Assembly (NCBI RefSeq): GCF_029690065.1
Contig: NZ_CP121463.1
Location: forward strand, 62,001-126,000
Reading direction: 5' to 3'
Source of the DNA: Arthrobacter sp. Y-9
GTDB taxonomy: Bacteria > Actinomycetota > Actinomycetes > Actinomycetales > Micrococcaceae
DNA: 64,000 nucleotides
Translations under genes and position numbers: made by a program
The notes under the pieces: model-generated
Told to the model about the DNA's origin: nothing
The model's input: the letters and a program-made list of their open reading frames with translations, nothing else
The model's database searches: none
Part shown: positions 16,981 through 24,351 of the stretch, piece after piece
Position numbering within the stretch: position 1 is the stretch's first letter
How the letters are laid out: each line of letters begins with the position of its first letter

Positions 16981-17038
16981 CTGTAGACAAGTTGTATACA
17001 GGTGGTCTACAGTGTGAGTATCACCACAACCGGTGATA
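16981..17038 (+). promoter_or_regulatory. Nested GntR-type operator region upstream of the catabolic cluster
   Basis: CTGTAGAC (16981-16988) and GTCTACAG (17005-17012) are perfect inverted arms. Their centre of symmetry (16996.5) is also the centre of the perfect palindrome TGTATACA (16993-17000), so three TGTANACA-like boxes lie about 11 bp apart on one DNA face. FCD-type GntR proteins bind such TGTATACA sites. A second inverted repeat, TATCACC-N6-GGTGATA (17019-17038), follows and would overlap the -35 region of the presumed promoter (TAGGCT at 17053-17058). The regulator gene at 17065 is the obvious user. Confidence 0.65.
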
Positions 17039-17064
17039 TCGCCCCGATCCTCTAGGCTGCCAAC

Positions 17065-17724
17065 ATGTCGATCTATCACAAGCCCGCTCCGACGGCGCCT
17101 GAAGTCGCCTACCAATGGCTGCGTCAGGAGATCTCCACCCTGCCCTGGGACCAGGAGATCTTCCTGAGCGAAGGATCCATCGCCGAGGCCTCCGGAGTCT
17201 CCCGCACCCCGGTGCGGGAAGCGCTCCTCCGGCTCGAGGCGTCGGGCCTGATCAAGCGCGTCGCCCACAAGGGGGCGTTCGTCCCCGCCCTGACCGGGCG
17301 GGACATCGATGACATGGTGGAGGTCCGCCGCGTGATCGGGGACTGGGCGGTCCGCAAGGTCGCCCAGGGCGCCGTCCCCGCAGCGGAACTCAACGAGATC
17401 CTGGACCGGCAGGAAGCCGCAGTCCACGACCCCGTCGCCTTCATCGAATGCGACATCCAGTTCCACCAGAGGATCGTCTCCGCCGCGGGCAACCCGATCC
17501 TCGCGGGGGTCTACGAGGCCCAGCGTTTCAAGCAGCTCCGGATGGGCCTCAAGGCGGTCCTGGACAGCGAAGGACGCAGCCGCCGGGTGGTGGAGGAGCA
17601 TCGCGCGATCGTTCAGGCCCTGCTGAGCGGTGACCCGGAGCAGGCGGCCGCCGCCTCCCGGGCCCACCTGGAGTCCACTCTTTCGGCACTCAACGTGCCT
17701 CACGTCCCCGGCCTGCCCTCCTGA
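17065..17724 (+). CDS. GntR family regulator with FCD domain, first gene of the catabolic cluster
   Basis: The protein has 219 residues. The winged helix (about 10-75) contains IAEASGVSRTPVREALLRLE and GLIKRVAHKGAFVPAL. The FCD domain (about 85-210) contains the likely metal-ligand residues D and H in ECDIQFHQRIV and the late EEHRAIVQALL. It probably represses the nitrilase-monooxygenase operon and itself through the palindromes at 16981-17038 and is released by the pathway substrate. TAGGCT (17053-17058) lies six bases before the ATG, with no ribosome-binding site, so the mRNA is probably leaderless. The nitrilase gene follows after 30 bp. Confidence 0.88.
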   Translation: MSIYHKPAPTAPEVAYQWLRQEISTLPWDQEIFLSEGSIAEASGVSRTPVREALLRLEASGLIKRVAHKGAFVPALTGRDIDDMVEVRRVIGDWAVRKVAQGAVPAAELNEILDRQEAAVHDPVAFIECDIQFHQRIVSAAGNPILAGVYEAQRFKQLRMGLKAVLDSEGRSRRVVEEHRAIVQALLSGDPEQAAAASRAHLESTLSALNVPHVPGLPS

Positions 17725-17754
17725 GCAGACCGGTGCAGAAACCCAGGAGCGTCT

Positions 17755-18549
17755 ATGGAGATCTCACTGATCCAGCTGTCCAGTCCGGACGCTGAAAGCC
17801 AGGCGGACCGCATCGACCGTGCGGAAAGCCTCATCCGCGCCCAGGAGGGGGCGGACCTGGTGGTCCTCCCCGAACTCTGGAGCGCCGGGTACTTCCACTT
17901 CAGCCAGTACCCGGACCTCGCCGAGACCCTGGACGGCCCCACGGCCACCATGTGCGCGGCGGTGGCGCGGGATCTGAAGACCCACGTGCACCTGGGCAGC
18001 ATCGTCGAACGGATCTCCGCGGACCGGCTCCGCAACACCTCGGTGCTGCTGGGCCCGGACGGGAGCATCGTCCACCAGTACTCCAAGATCCACGTCTTCG
18101 GGTACCAGTCGCTGGAGGCCGAACTCCTCACCCCCGGGACCAGCCTGCCGGTGGCCCGGACACCCTTCGGGACCATGGCCGGCATCACCTGTTACGACCT
18201 CCGCTTCCCCGGCATCTGGTCCGAACTGAGCACGCGCGGTGCGGGGATCGTGGTGGTCCCCGCGGCCTGGCCCGCCGCGCGCCGGGAGCACTGGAGGCTC
18301 CTCACCTCGGCCCGCGCGGTCGAACACCAGATGTTCGTCCTCGCCTGCAACGCCACCGGCGTCCAGGAAGGCGTGGAACTCGGGGGCACGAGTCGCGTGG
18401 TGGACCCCACGGGCCGGCTGCTCGCCGAGGCCGGCGCCGAGGAGGACGTCCTCCGCGCCACGATCGACCCCGCTCAGATCGAGGCCGTCCGCCGCGAGTT
18501 CCCGGTCATCACCGACCGCCTGGACGACTACGCCGGGCTGAGCCACTGA
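17755..18549 (+). CDS. Nitrilase-family carbon-nitrogen hydrolase (amidohydrolase)
   Basis: This 264-residue cytoplasmic enzyme carries the complete catalytic triad: E40 (VVLPELW), K111 (YSKIHVFG) and C146 (ITCYDLRFP). Members of this branch hydrolyse amides or N-carbamoyl compounds to acid and ammonia; true nitrile hydrolysis is less likely at this length. In the cluster it would release nitrogen from the substrate or from a ring-opened product. It starts with a weak ribosome-binding site (AGGAGC) near 17745. The segment across the stop codon, CTGAGCCACTGAGCC (18538-18552), is repeated at 18563-18577. Confidence 0.88.
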   Translation: MEISLIQLSSPDAESQADRIDRAESLIRAQEGADLVVLPELWSAGYFHFSQYPDLAETLDGPTATMCAAVARDLKTHVHLGSIVERISADRLRNTSVLLGPDGSIVHQYSKIHVFGYQSLEAELLTPGTSLPVARTPFGTMAGITCYDLRFPGIWSELSTRGAGIVVVPAAWPAARREHWRLLTSARAVEHQMFVLACNATGVQEGVELGGTSRVVDPTGRLLAEAGAEEDVLRATIDPAQIEAVRREFPVITDRLDDYAGLSH

Positions 18550-18728
18550 GCCCCTCCAGTCCCTGAGCCACTGAGCCGGCGCATCACCTGAGCCGGCCCG
18601 CTCACTGAGCCGAGCCGCCCGCCGTCCCGCGGGCGCCGCCCCACACCCGCCAGCCCCCGCGGCAGGCTTTCACGGACCACGCCCCGTCGTCCGCTCCCAC
18701 ACCCGATCCCTGATCGAACGGAACCCTC

Positions 18729-19403
18729 ATGACCCCTGCCCTCAGCTTTGCCGTGTCCGGAACCGGCGAGCGGATCGAGCTCACCGAGTTCACCGCCGTC
18801 GTCGCCGGGTACACGGGCCGCGACGCCGCGGCCGTTCAGCACCACATCGACGAGCTCGCCGCGATCGGCGTCGCCCCGCCGCCGGAAGTGCCCATGTTCT
18901 ACCCCGTGGAGGCGGAGACCGTCAGCACCGCCCCCGCGTTCCGGGTGGCCGGGGCGCAGACGTCCGGCGAGATCGAACCCCTCTACATCCGGCATGCGGG
19001 CCGCTACTACCTGGGCATCGCGTCGGACCACACGGACCGGCTCCTGGAGACCGAGGACATCGGGGAATCCAAGCGGGCCTGCCCCAAGCCGGTGGCCGGG
19101 ACGGTCATCCCCGTCGAGGACCTCGCGGCCCTCTCCCTGGTCGAGTGCACCGCCCGCAGCCGCGTGGACGGCGAGCTCTACCAGGAGGGGACTCTGAGCA
19201 ACCTCCGCACGCCGGCCGACGTCGTCGGGCTCTTCCTGGAGCGCCGGGACCCCGGCGACGGCGACTTCATCTGCCTGGGCGGGACCCTGCCGCTGCTGGG
19301 CGGGACCTTCGTCTACGGCGCCGACTGGGAACTCGAGCTGAGCTTCCCCGACGGCGCCACCATCAGCCACCGCTACACCATCTCCCAAGGAGCACAGTCA
19401 TGA
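18729..19403 (+). CDS. DUF2848 family protein
   Basis: This 224-residue soluble protein of DUF2848 has no established reaction. Its layout resembles fumarylacetoacetate hydrolase-like proteins: an N-terminal beta region with AVVAGYTGRDAAAVQHHIDE, a central HTDRLLETEDIGESKRACPK (about 98-117) with acidic and basic residues that could hold metal, and a GDFICLGGTLPLLGG stretch (about 178-192). DUF2848 genes commonly neighbour amidases and oxygenases. In this operon a ring-opening or C-C hydrolase step is plausible, but this is inference. Its stop overlaps the monooxygenase start (ATGA). The 179-bp gap before it contains several TGAGCC repeats and no gene. Confidence 0.75.
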   Translation: MTPALSFAVSGTGERIELTEFTAVVAGYTGRDAAAVQHHIDELAAIGVAPPPEVPMFYPVEAETVSTAPAFRVAGAQTSGEIEPLYIRHAGRYYLGIASDHTDRLLETEDIGESKRACPKPVAGTVIPVEDLAALSLVECTARSRVDGELYQEGTLSNLRTPADVVGLFLERRDPGDGDFICLGGTLPLLGGTFVYGADWELELSFPDGATISHRYTISQGAQS

Positions 19404-20896
19404 GGACCGGAGCCGAGTACATCAATTCCCTCAACGACGGCCGGACCGTCCTGATCGACGGTCAGGTGGCGGGGAACGTCGCCGAGCACCCCGCGTTCAG
19501 CAAGGTGGTGGAGACGGTCGCCGAACTGTTCGACATCGCCGCCGACCCCGCCAACGGCATGCAGTATCAGAGCCCCGAGATCGACGGGCCCGCCAACCTC
19601 GTGTTCGGCATCCCGCGCTCACCGGAGGACCTGAAGCGCCGCCGGGCCGCCGTGGAGCGGTGGGCCAAGCACACCCACGGCTGGGTGGGCCGCAGCCCCG
19701 ACCACGTCGGCACCTTCTTCGCCGCCTTCGCCGCGCACCCCGAGGTGTTCGCCTCCGAGGAACGCGACTACGCCGGAAATCTCACCCGCTACTACGAGCG
19801 CATCCTGCGCGAGAACCTCTACGTCTCCTACGCGATCATCCCGCCGCAGTATTCGCGGGCGACGACGGCGTCGGGCTGGGAGGGCGACTTCATCCAGGTG
19901 GGCGTCGTGGGGGAGACCGAGGAGGGCCTGATCGTCCGCGGCTCGCAGATGCTCGCCACCGGCGGAGCGATCAGCGACGAAGTGTTCGTCACCTGCATCA
20001 AGCCCCTGGGTCCGGACGATGTGGACTTCGCCGTCTCCTTCGCCTTGCCGGCCGCCACGGAGGGCCTGAAGTTCCTCTGCCGCCGCCCGTACGCCACCGC
20101 GGCCACGAGCGAGTTCGACTACCCGCTCACGAGCCGCTACGACGAGCCGGACGCACTGGTCATCTTCGACGACGTCCTCGTGCCGTGGGACCGCGTGTTC
20201 ATCAACCGGAACGTGGAGACCCTGCGCCGCCAGTTCTTCGACACCGGCGCCCACGCCCTGGGCAACTGGCAGGCTCAGACCCGTTTGACGGTCAAGCTCC
20301 AGTTCATCGCCGCGGTGGCCCGCAAGATCGCCGCCGTGAACGGCACCGACCGCATTCCCGGGGTGCAGGAGCGCCTGGGCGAGCTGGCCGCCGTCGTGTC
20401 CTCCGTGGAGTCCGCGCTGCTGGCCGCCGAGTACAGCGCCGAGCCGGATGCGAACGGCATGATGGTCCCGGGCCGCCGGGCCCTCTACGGCATCATGGGC
20501 CTGCAGTCCGAGACCTACCCGCGCGTCATCCAGATCCTGCGTGATCTGGCCGGCGGCGGTGTGCTCCAGCTGCCTTCCGGCGTCGCGGACATGAAGAGCG
20601 ATGTCACGGCCGCCGACGTCGAGAAGTACGTGGCCTCCCCGAACGTCAGCAGCGAGGAGCGCATCAAGCTCTTCCGCCTCGCCTGGGACATCATCGGCAC
20701 CGAGTTCGCCGGCCGCCACCAGCAGTACGAGCTGTTCTACGCGGGGGCGCCGTTCGTGGTGAAGGGCGTCTACACCTACCGCAACTTCGGATACGAGAAG
20801 CACGTGGCCGAGCTGGACGAGTTCCTGGCCGGTTACACCGTGGACGGCCGCGTGCCGTCCGGTGAGGCGCTCGTGAGCGCCGGAGAGGAGGCCTGA
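19400..20896 (+). CDS. FADH2-dependent monooxygenase, HpaB family (large component)
   Basis: This 498-residue protein belongs to the 4-hydroxyphenylacetate 3-monooxygenase oxygenase family, with the acyl-CoA-dehydrogenase-like fold. Visible blocks are AEYINSLNDGRTVLIDGQ at the N-terminus, the middle GSQMLATGGAISDEVFV (about 182-198), and ILRDLAGGGVLQLPSGVADM (about 375-394). It uses reduced flavin delivered by a separate reductase, here at 21258, to hydroxylate phenols or N-heterocycles such as pyrrole carboxylate. No substrate can be assigned from sequence. It is coupled to DUF2848 and followed after 3 bp by the cupin gene, so all four genes are probably one transcript. Confidence 0.88.
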   Translation: MRTGAEYINSLNDGRTVLIDGQVAGNVAEHPAFSKVVETVAELFDIAADPANGMQYQSPEIDGPANLVFGIPRSPEDLKRRRAAVERWAKHTHGWVGRSPDHVGTFFAAFAAHPEVFASEERDYAGNLTRYYERILRENLYVSYAIIPPQYSRATTASGWEGDFIQVGVVGETEEGLIVRGSQMLATGGAISDEVFVTCIKPLGPDDVDFAVSFALPAATEGLKFLCRRPYATAATSEFDYPLTSRYDEPDALVIFDDVLVPWDRVFINRNVETLRRQFFDTGAHALGNWQAQTRLTVKLQFIAAVARKIAAVNGTDRIPGVQERLGELAAVVSSVESALLAAEYSAEPDANGMMVPGRRALYGIMGLQSETYPRVIQILRDLAGGGVLQLPSGVADMKSDVTAADVEKYVASPNVSSEERIKLFRLAWDIIGTEFAGRHQQYELFYAGAPFVVKGVYTYRNFGYEKHVAELDEFLAGYTVDGRVPSGEALVSAGEEA

Positions 20897-20899
20897 GCC

Positions 20900-21256
20900 A
20901 TGGCCAAGCCGGAATTCGAGTTCGGCCCGGTGGACCGGGTGGAGTTCACCGACTGCAACCCCCACATCGAGGGTCTGTCCGAGGCGATCCTGGCCCGGGA
21001 CGACCGCAGTGACGCCGTGACCCGCATCCTGAAGTTCGAACCGGGCACCGACACCTCACCCAATGGCGCCCTGCGGCACGACTTCTGGGAAGAGGTCTTC
21101 ATCTTCGAGGGCTCCATGCGGGATCTGCGCCTGAACCAGGTGTTCAAGGCCGGGGACTGGGCCACGCGCCCGCCGGGCATGGAGCACGGGCCGTGGATCT
21201 CCGAGGAGGGCGCCCGGATGTTCGAGGTGCGCTACTACCCGCGGGACGAGGCCTGA
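20900..21256 (+). CDS. Cupin domain protein (ChrR-like)
   Basis: This is a 118-residue single-domain cupin. The two conserved motifs are visible: PNGALRHDFWEEVFIFEG (about residues 54-71), with a His and two Glu as metal ligands, and DWATRPPGMEHGPW (about 87-100), with the second-motif His. Small cupins in catabolic clusters act as dioxygenases, isomerases or metal-dependent lyases. Which one applies here is open. It lies 3 bp after the monooxygenase and 1 bp before the flavin reductase, so it is an integral part of the pathway. Confidence 0.82.
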   Translation: MAKPEFEFGPVDRVEFTDCNPHIEGLSEAILARDDRSDAVTRILKFEPGTDTSPNGALRHDFWEEVFIFEGSMRDLRLNQVFKAGDWATRPPGMEHGPWISEEGARMFEVRYYPRDEA

Positions 21257-21257
21257 G

Positions 21258-21779
21258 ATGGCGGCCCCGGCTTTCGCCACCCCCGACGCCTCCGGAATGC
21301 GGCGCACCCTGGGCCGCTTCCTCACCGGGGTGGCCGTGGTGACCGCGGAGCACGACGGCGAGAAGGTGGGCATGACCATCAGCTCGCTCACGTCGATCAG
21401 CCTGGAGCCGCCCATCCTGATGATCTCGCTCAACTTCGACACGCGGACGGGCAACGCTCTCCTGGCGAGCGGCCGGTTCGGCGTCTCGATCCTGGGAGCC
21501 AAGCAGGAAGGCGTGGCCCGGCAGTTCGCGGTCCGGGGCGGGAAGCGCTTCGAGGACGGCGTCTTCGACCTCACCCCCGCGGGCCTGCCCGTGGTGGCGG
21601 GCGCGCTGTCCCAGGCCGAGTGCGAAGTGGTGCAGAGCCACGTCGTGGGGGATCACCAGGTCTTCTTCGGCGAGGTGACGTCCGCCCGGTACCGCGACGG
21701 CGAGCCCCTGGCGTTCTACTCGGGCAAGTTCGGCGACTTCCGCGACTTCAACCACGACGCCGTGCCGTGGTTCTACTGA
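21258..21779 (+). CDS. Flavin reductase (HpaC-like, small monooxygenase component)
   Basis: This 173-residue flavin reductase family protein supplies FADH2 or FMNH2 to the HpaB-like oxygenase encoded upstream. It shows the family core: RFLTGVAVVTAEHDGEKVGM (about 17-36), then SSLTSISLEPPILMISLN (about 39-56) and the C-terminal GEPLAFYSGKFGDF. It starts one base after the cupin stop. A hairpin terminator lies about 90 bp beyond its stop, so this is the last gene of the operon that begins with the GntR or DUF2848 gene. Confidence 0.9.
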   Translation: MAAPAFATPDASGMRRTLGRFLTGVAVVTAEHDGEKVGMTISSLTSISLEPPILMISLNFDTRTGNALLASGRFGVSILGAKQEGVARQFAVRGGKRFEDGVFDLTPAGLPVVAGALSQAECEVVQSHVVGDHQVFFGEVTSARYRDGEPLAFYSGKFGDFRDFNHDAVPWFY

Positions 21780-21806
21780 GCGGCTGAAGCCGGCCGGCGG
21801 GCCGGC

Positions 21807-21830
21807 CGGTTGGTCGGTTGGTCGGTTGGT
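21807..21830. repeat. Three tandem copies of CGGTTGGT
   Basis: The 8-mer CGGTTGGT is repeated three times without interruption, just after the flavin reductase gene and a GC-rich palindrome (21790-21809). This is a simple replication-slippage tract. No function is evident. Confidence 0.8.
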
Positions 21831-21865
21831 CGGCTGCGCAGCCGGACCGCTCCTCGCAAGCGCCC

Positions 21866-21900
21866 GGAAGGGCCCGTGACCCCTGGTCCCGGGCCCTTCC
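21866..21900 (+). terminator. Terminator hairpin after the monooxygenase operon
   Basis: Perfect 11-bp arms (21866-21876 and 21890-21900) enclose a 13-nt loop. It separates the monooxygenase operon from the APC permease gene. Confidence 0.7.
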
Positions 21901-22001
21901 GTCGTGCCCTGAAACGGCCTTCGGAACCCCGGTGAAAAACGTTCGATATTCATCCGCGGAAGCTCTTGACGGGCGGTGTGGCCGGCCTCACATTTAAGTG
22001 T

Positions 22002-23471
22002 ATGGCTTTCACTAAATCCGCTGCGGATCCCCAGCCGCACGCGTCCGGCCCCTCCCCGGCCGGCCTCAAGAAGAACTCCCTCGGCACGCGCGACATCGTC
22101 TTCATGCTCGTCTCCGCCGCCGCGCCGCTCACCATCGTGGTGGGCGTCTCCCCGCTCGCCCTCGCCGTCGGTGGCCCGGGCGCCCCCGTCATCTACATCG
22201 CCGCGGCGCTGGGGCTCTCCCTCTTCGCCGTCGGCTTCATGGCCCTGACCCGGCACATCCTGTCCTACAGCGGGTTCTACGGCTACATCGCCAAGACCCT
22301 GGGCCGCGTGACCGGCCTCGGCGCCGGGTTCACCGCCTGGCTCAGCTACAACGGCATCCAGATCGGCCTCTACGGACTCCTCGGCATCCAGGCCAACCTG
22401 GCCGTCAAGCAGTTCACCGGAGTCGACCTGCCCTGGTGGGTCTACGCCCTCGTCTCCATCGCCGCGGTGCACTACCTGGGCTGGCGCGGCATCGACGTCG
22501 GCGCCAAGGTCGTGGGCGTGTTGCTCACCCTGGAGACCGTGATCGTGGTGATCCTCGCCGTCGCCGTCCTGGCCCACGGCGGGGCGAGCGGCATCTCCCT
22601 GGACTCCTTCACCCCGGATGCGATCTTCACCCCGGGCATGGCCGCCGTGCTGAGCATGGGCTTCTCCGCCTTCATGGGCTTCGAATCCGGCGCCCTGTAC
22701 CGGGAGGAGGCGCGGAACCCGGACCGCACCGTCCCGCGGGCCACGTACATCTCCATCGCGTTCATCGGCGCCTTCTACGCCTTCGCGGTGTGGATCCTGG
22801 TCCAGGCCGGCGGCTTCGGCGCCATCCAGGCCTTCGCGGGCCAGCACCTCGACACGGGCGACACCGCCTATGTCCTGGCGGGCACCTTCGCGGGCGACTG
22901 GCTCGTGAACCTCATGAGCGTGCTGATCGTGACGAGCATCTTCGCCTCGCAGCTGGCCTTCCACAACACCATCAACCGCTACACGCTCTCCCTCGGCCGG
23001 GAAGGGATCTTCCCCGCCCGCATGGCCCGCGTCAGCCGCCACCTGACCCCCGGCAACGCGGGCGTCCTGCAGACGGTCCTGAGCGCGGTCTGCGTGATCG
23101 TCGGCGCGGTGCTGGCACTGGATCCCTTCACCCAGTTCGTGGTGTGGCTGAACTCCCCGGGCATCATCGGGATCCTGGCGCTGCAGGCGCTCATGGGTGT
23201 CGGCGTCGTGATGTTCTTCGTCCGGAACCGCGGCCTGAACACCCGCTGGTACGTCATCCCCTCCACGGTCCTGGCCACCGCGGTCATGGCCGTGGTGATC
23301 TGGCTCAGCGTGACCAACATCCAGTACCTGACGGGCATCCCGGCGGGCGATCCCGTCAACACCACCCTGCTCGTGATCGCCCCGGTGACGTTCGTGCTGG
23401 GCCTTGGCGTAGCGTGGTGGCTGAAGAAGAACAGGCCAGAAGTCTTCGGACGGATCGGACATTCCGAATGA
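22002..23471 (+). CDS. APC family amino acid/amine permease
   Basis: This 489-residue protein has about 12 membrane spans. The N-terminal loop LGTRDIVFMLVSAAAPLTIVV and the later GFSAFMGFESGALYREEARNP (broken at the first G) are characteristic of APC transporters, which take up amino acids, amines or related zwitterions with protons. In this cluster it is the likely importer of the compound attacked by the monooxygenase. The ATG at 22002 is chosen. TTGACG at 21966-21971 and a CATTTA box just upstream suggest a promoter very close to the ATG, and no ribosome-binding site is present. Its stop overlaps the TetR start. Confidence 0.88.
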   Translation: MAFTKSAADPQPHASGPSPAGLKKNSLGTRDIVFMLVSAAAPLTIVVGVSPLALAVGGPGAPVIYIAAALGLSLFAVGFMALTRHILSYSGFYGYIAKTLGRVTGLGAGFTAWLSYNGIQIGLYGLLGIQANLAVKQFTGVDLPWWVYALVSIAAVHYLGWRGIDVGAKVVGVLLTLETVIVVILAVAVLAHGGASGISLDSFTPDAIFTPGMAAVLSMGFSAFMGFESGALYREEARNPDRTVPRATYISIAFIGAFYAFAVWILVQAGGFGAIQAFAGQHLDTGDTAYVLAGTFAGDWLVNLMSVLIVTSIFASQLAFHNTINRYTLSLGREGIFPARMARVSRHLTPGNAGVLQTVLSAVCVIVGAVLALDPFTQFVVWLNSPGIIGILALQALMGVGVVMFFVRNRGLNTRWYVIPSTVLATAVMAVVIWLSVTNIQYLTGIPAGDPVNTTLLVIAPVTFVLGLGVAWWLKKNRPEVFGRIGHSE

Positions 23472-24172
23472 ACCCACCGCAGGCAGCGGAACCAGAGGGC
23501 GGCCGGGTCCACCGGCTCGGCCGCCCCAGCGTGCCACGGCTGACCGTGGACAAGATCGGGCAGGAAGCCCTCGCGCTCCTCGAGGAGGAGGGCATCCTCT
23601 CCCTGCCCCGATTGGCGGAGCGCCTCGGCGTCCGCCAATCGGCGTTTTACAAGCACGTCTCCAGCCGCGCCGACATCATCGAACTGGCGCGTGGGGTCCT
23701 GGCCGAGCGGACGGCGTTCGGGAAGCTCTCCCGGCGGCTCGACGTCCTGGTGGTGGAGATCTTCGAGTCGCTCCTGAAGACGTATCAGGGCGTCCCGGCG
23801 CTCCTGCCGCTCATCCTGGTGCAGCCCGTGACCAATCCCGAGGTGCTGGGGATCTACGAACGGATCGCCACGGCCCTCCGTGAAGCGGGGGTTCCGGACC
23901 GGCTCGTCCTGCCGACCATCGAGGCCATCGACAGCGCCGCGATCGGCGCCGCCCTGGACACGCAGGCCATGGAGGACGCCTGGCAGGTCCCCGAGCACCG
24001 CCGCGCGGACTTCCCGAGCCTCGTGCGGGCGCAGGAGGCCGCCGCTCAGGACCGCAGCGACCGCTTCGGCTTCCTCGCGCGGACCCTCGCGGCAGGGCTC
24101 AGCGTCACGGCCGCGCCGGAGGCGTCCGCGCTGCACGCCGTGCGCACCCCGGACGACGACGGCGGCTCCTGA
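23468..24172 (+). CDS. TetR/AcrR family regulator
   Basis: This 234-residue regulator has an N-terminal helix-turn-helix (about residues 22-70) including LPRLAERLGVRQSAFYKHVS, followed by an all-helical ligand domain. The DNA-binding part resembles the TetR branch that recognises the Y-K-H-V sequence after the turn. Its start overlaps the permease stop by 4 bp, so it probably controls the permease gene, while the GntR protein at 17065 controls the catabolic operon. The last 25 residues are low in complexity and may be unstructured. Confidence 0.85.
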   Translation: MNPPQAAEPEGGRVHRLGRPSVPRLTVDKIGQEALALLEEEGILSLPRLAERLGVRQSAFYKHVSSRADIIELARGVLAERTAFGKLSRRLDVLVVEIFESLLKTYQGVPALLPLILVQPVTNPEVLGIYERIATALREAGVPDRLVLPTIEAIDSAAIGAALDTQAMEDAWQVPEHRRADFPSLVRAQEAAAQDRSDRFGFLARTLAAGLSVTAAPEASALHAVRTPDDDGGS

Positions 24173-24307
24173 GCCACAGCCTCCCTCGCCCCGCCGCCTG
24201 CTCACCGCGGCCGTGGGTGCGTGCCGCCGTCGTCGTCGCGGTGCGGCGTGCTGGCCGAGCGGACGCCAGCCGGCGCACGGGATACCGGCGCCGGCCGCCA
24301 GCACCCC

Positions 24308-24351
24308 GGATCCTCAGTGCGCCCGGATCCTCAGTACACCGGATCCTCAGT
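24308..24351. repeat. Tandem micro-repeat spanning the decarboxylase stop codon
   Basis: GGATCCTCAGT occurs three times (24308-24318, 24325-24335, 24341-24351), with 17 and 16 bp between starts. The rightmost copy contains the stop codon of the decarboxylase gene (TCA at 24347-24349, read on the minus strand). The others lie downstream of it. It looks like a local slippage duplication of the gene end. Confidence 0.8.

Noticed and set aside
21807-21830. Possible short repeat array like a CRISPR
   Set aside because: The units are 8 bp with no spacers. It is a simple tandem repeat, and no cas gene is near.
24173-24346. Coding continuation after the TetR gene
   Set aside because: The frames are low-complexity and run into the decarboxylase gene on the other strand. 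Only the micro-repeat at 24308-24351 is notable.
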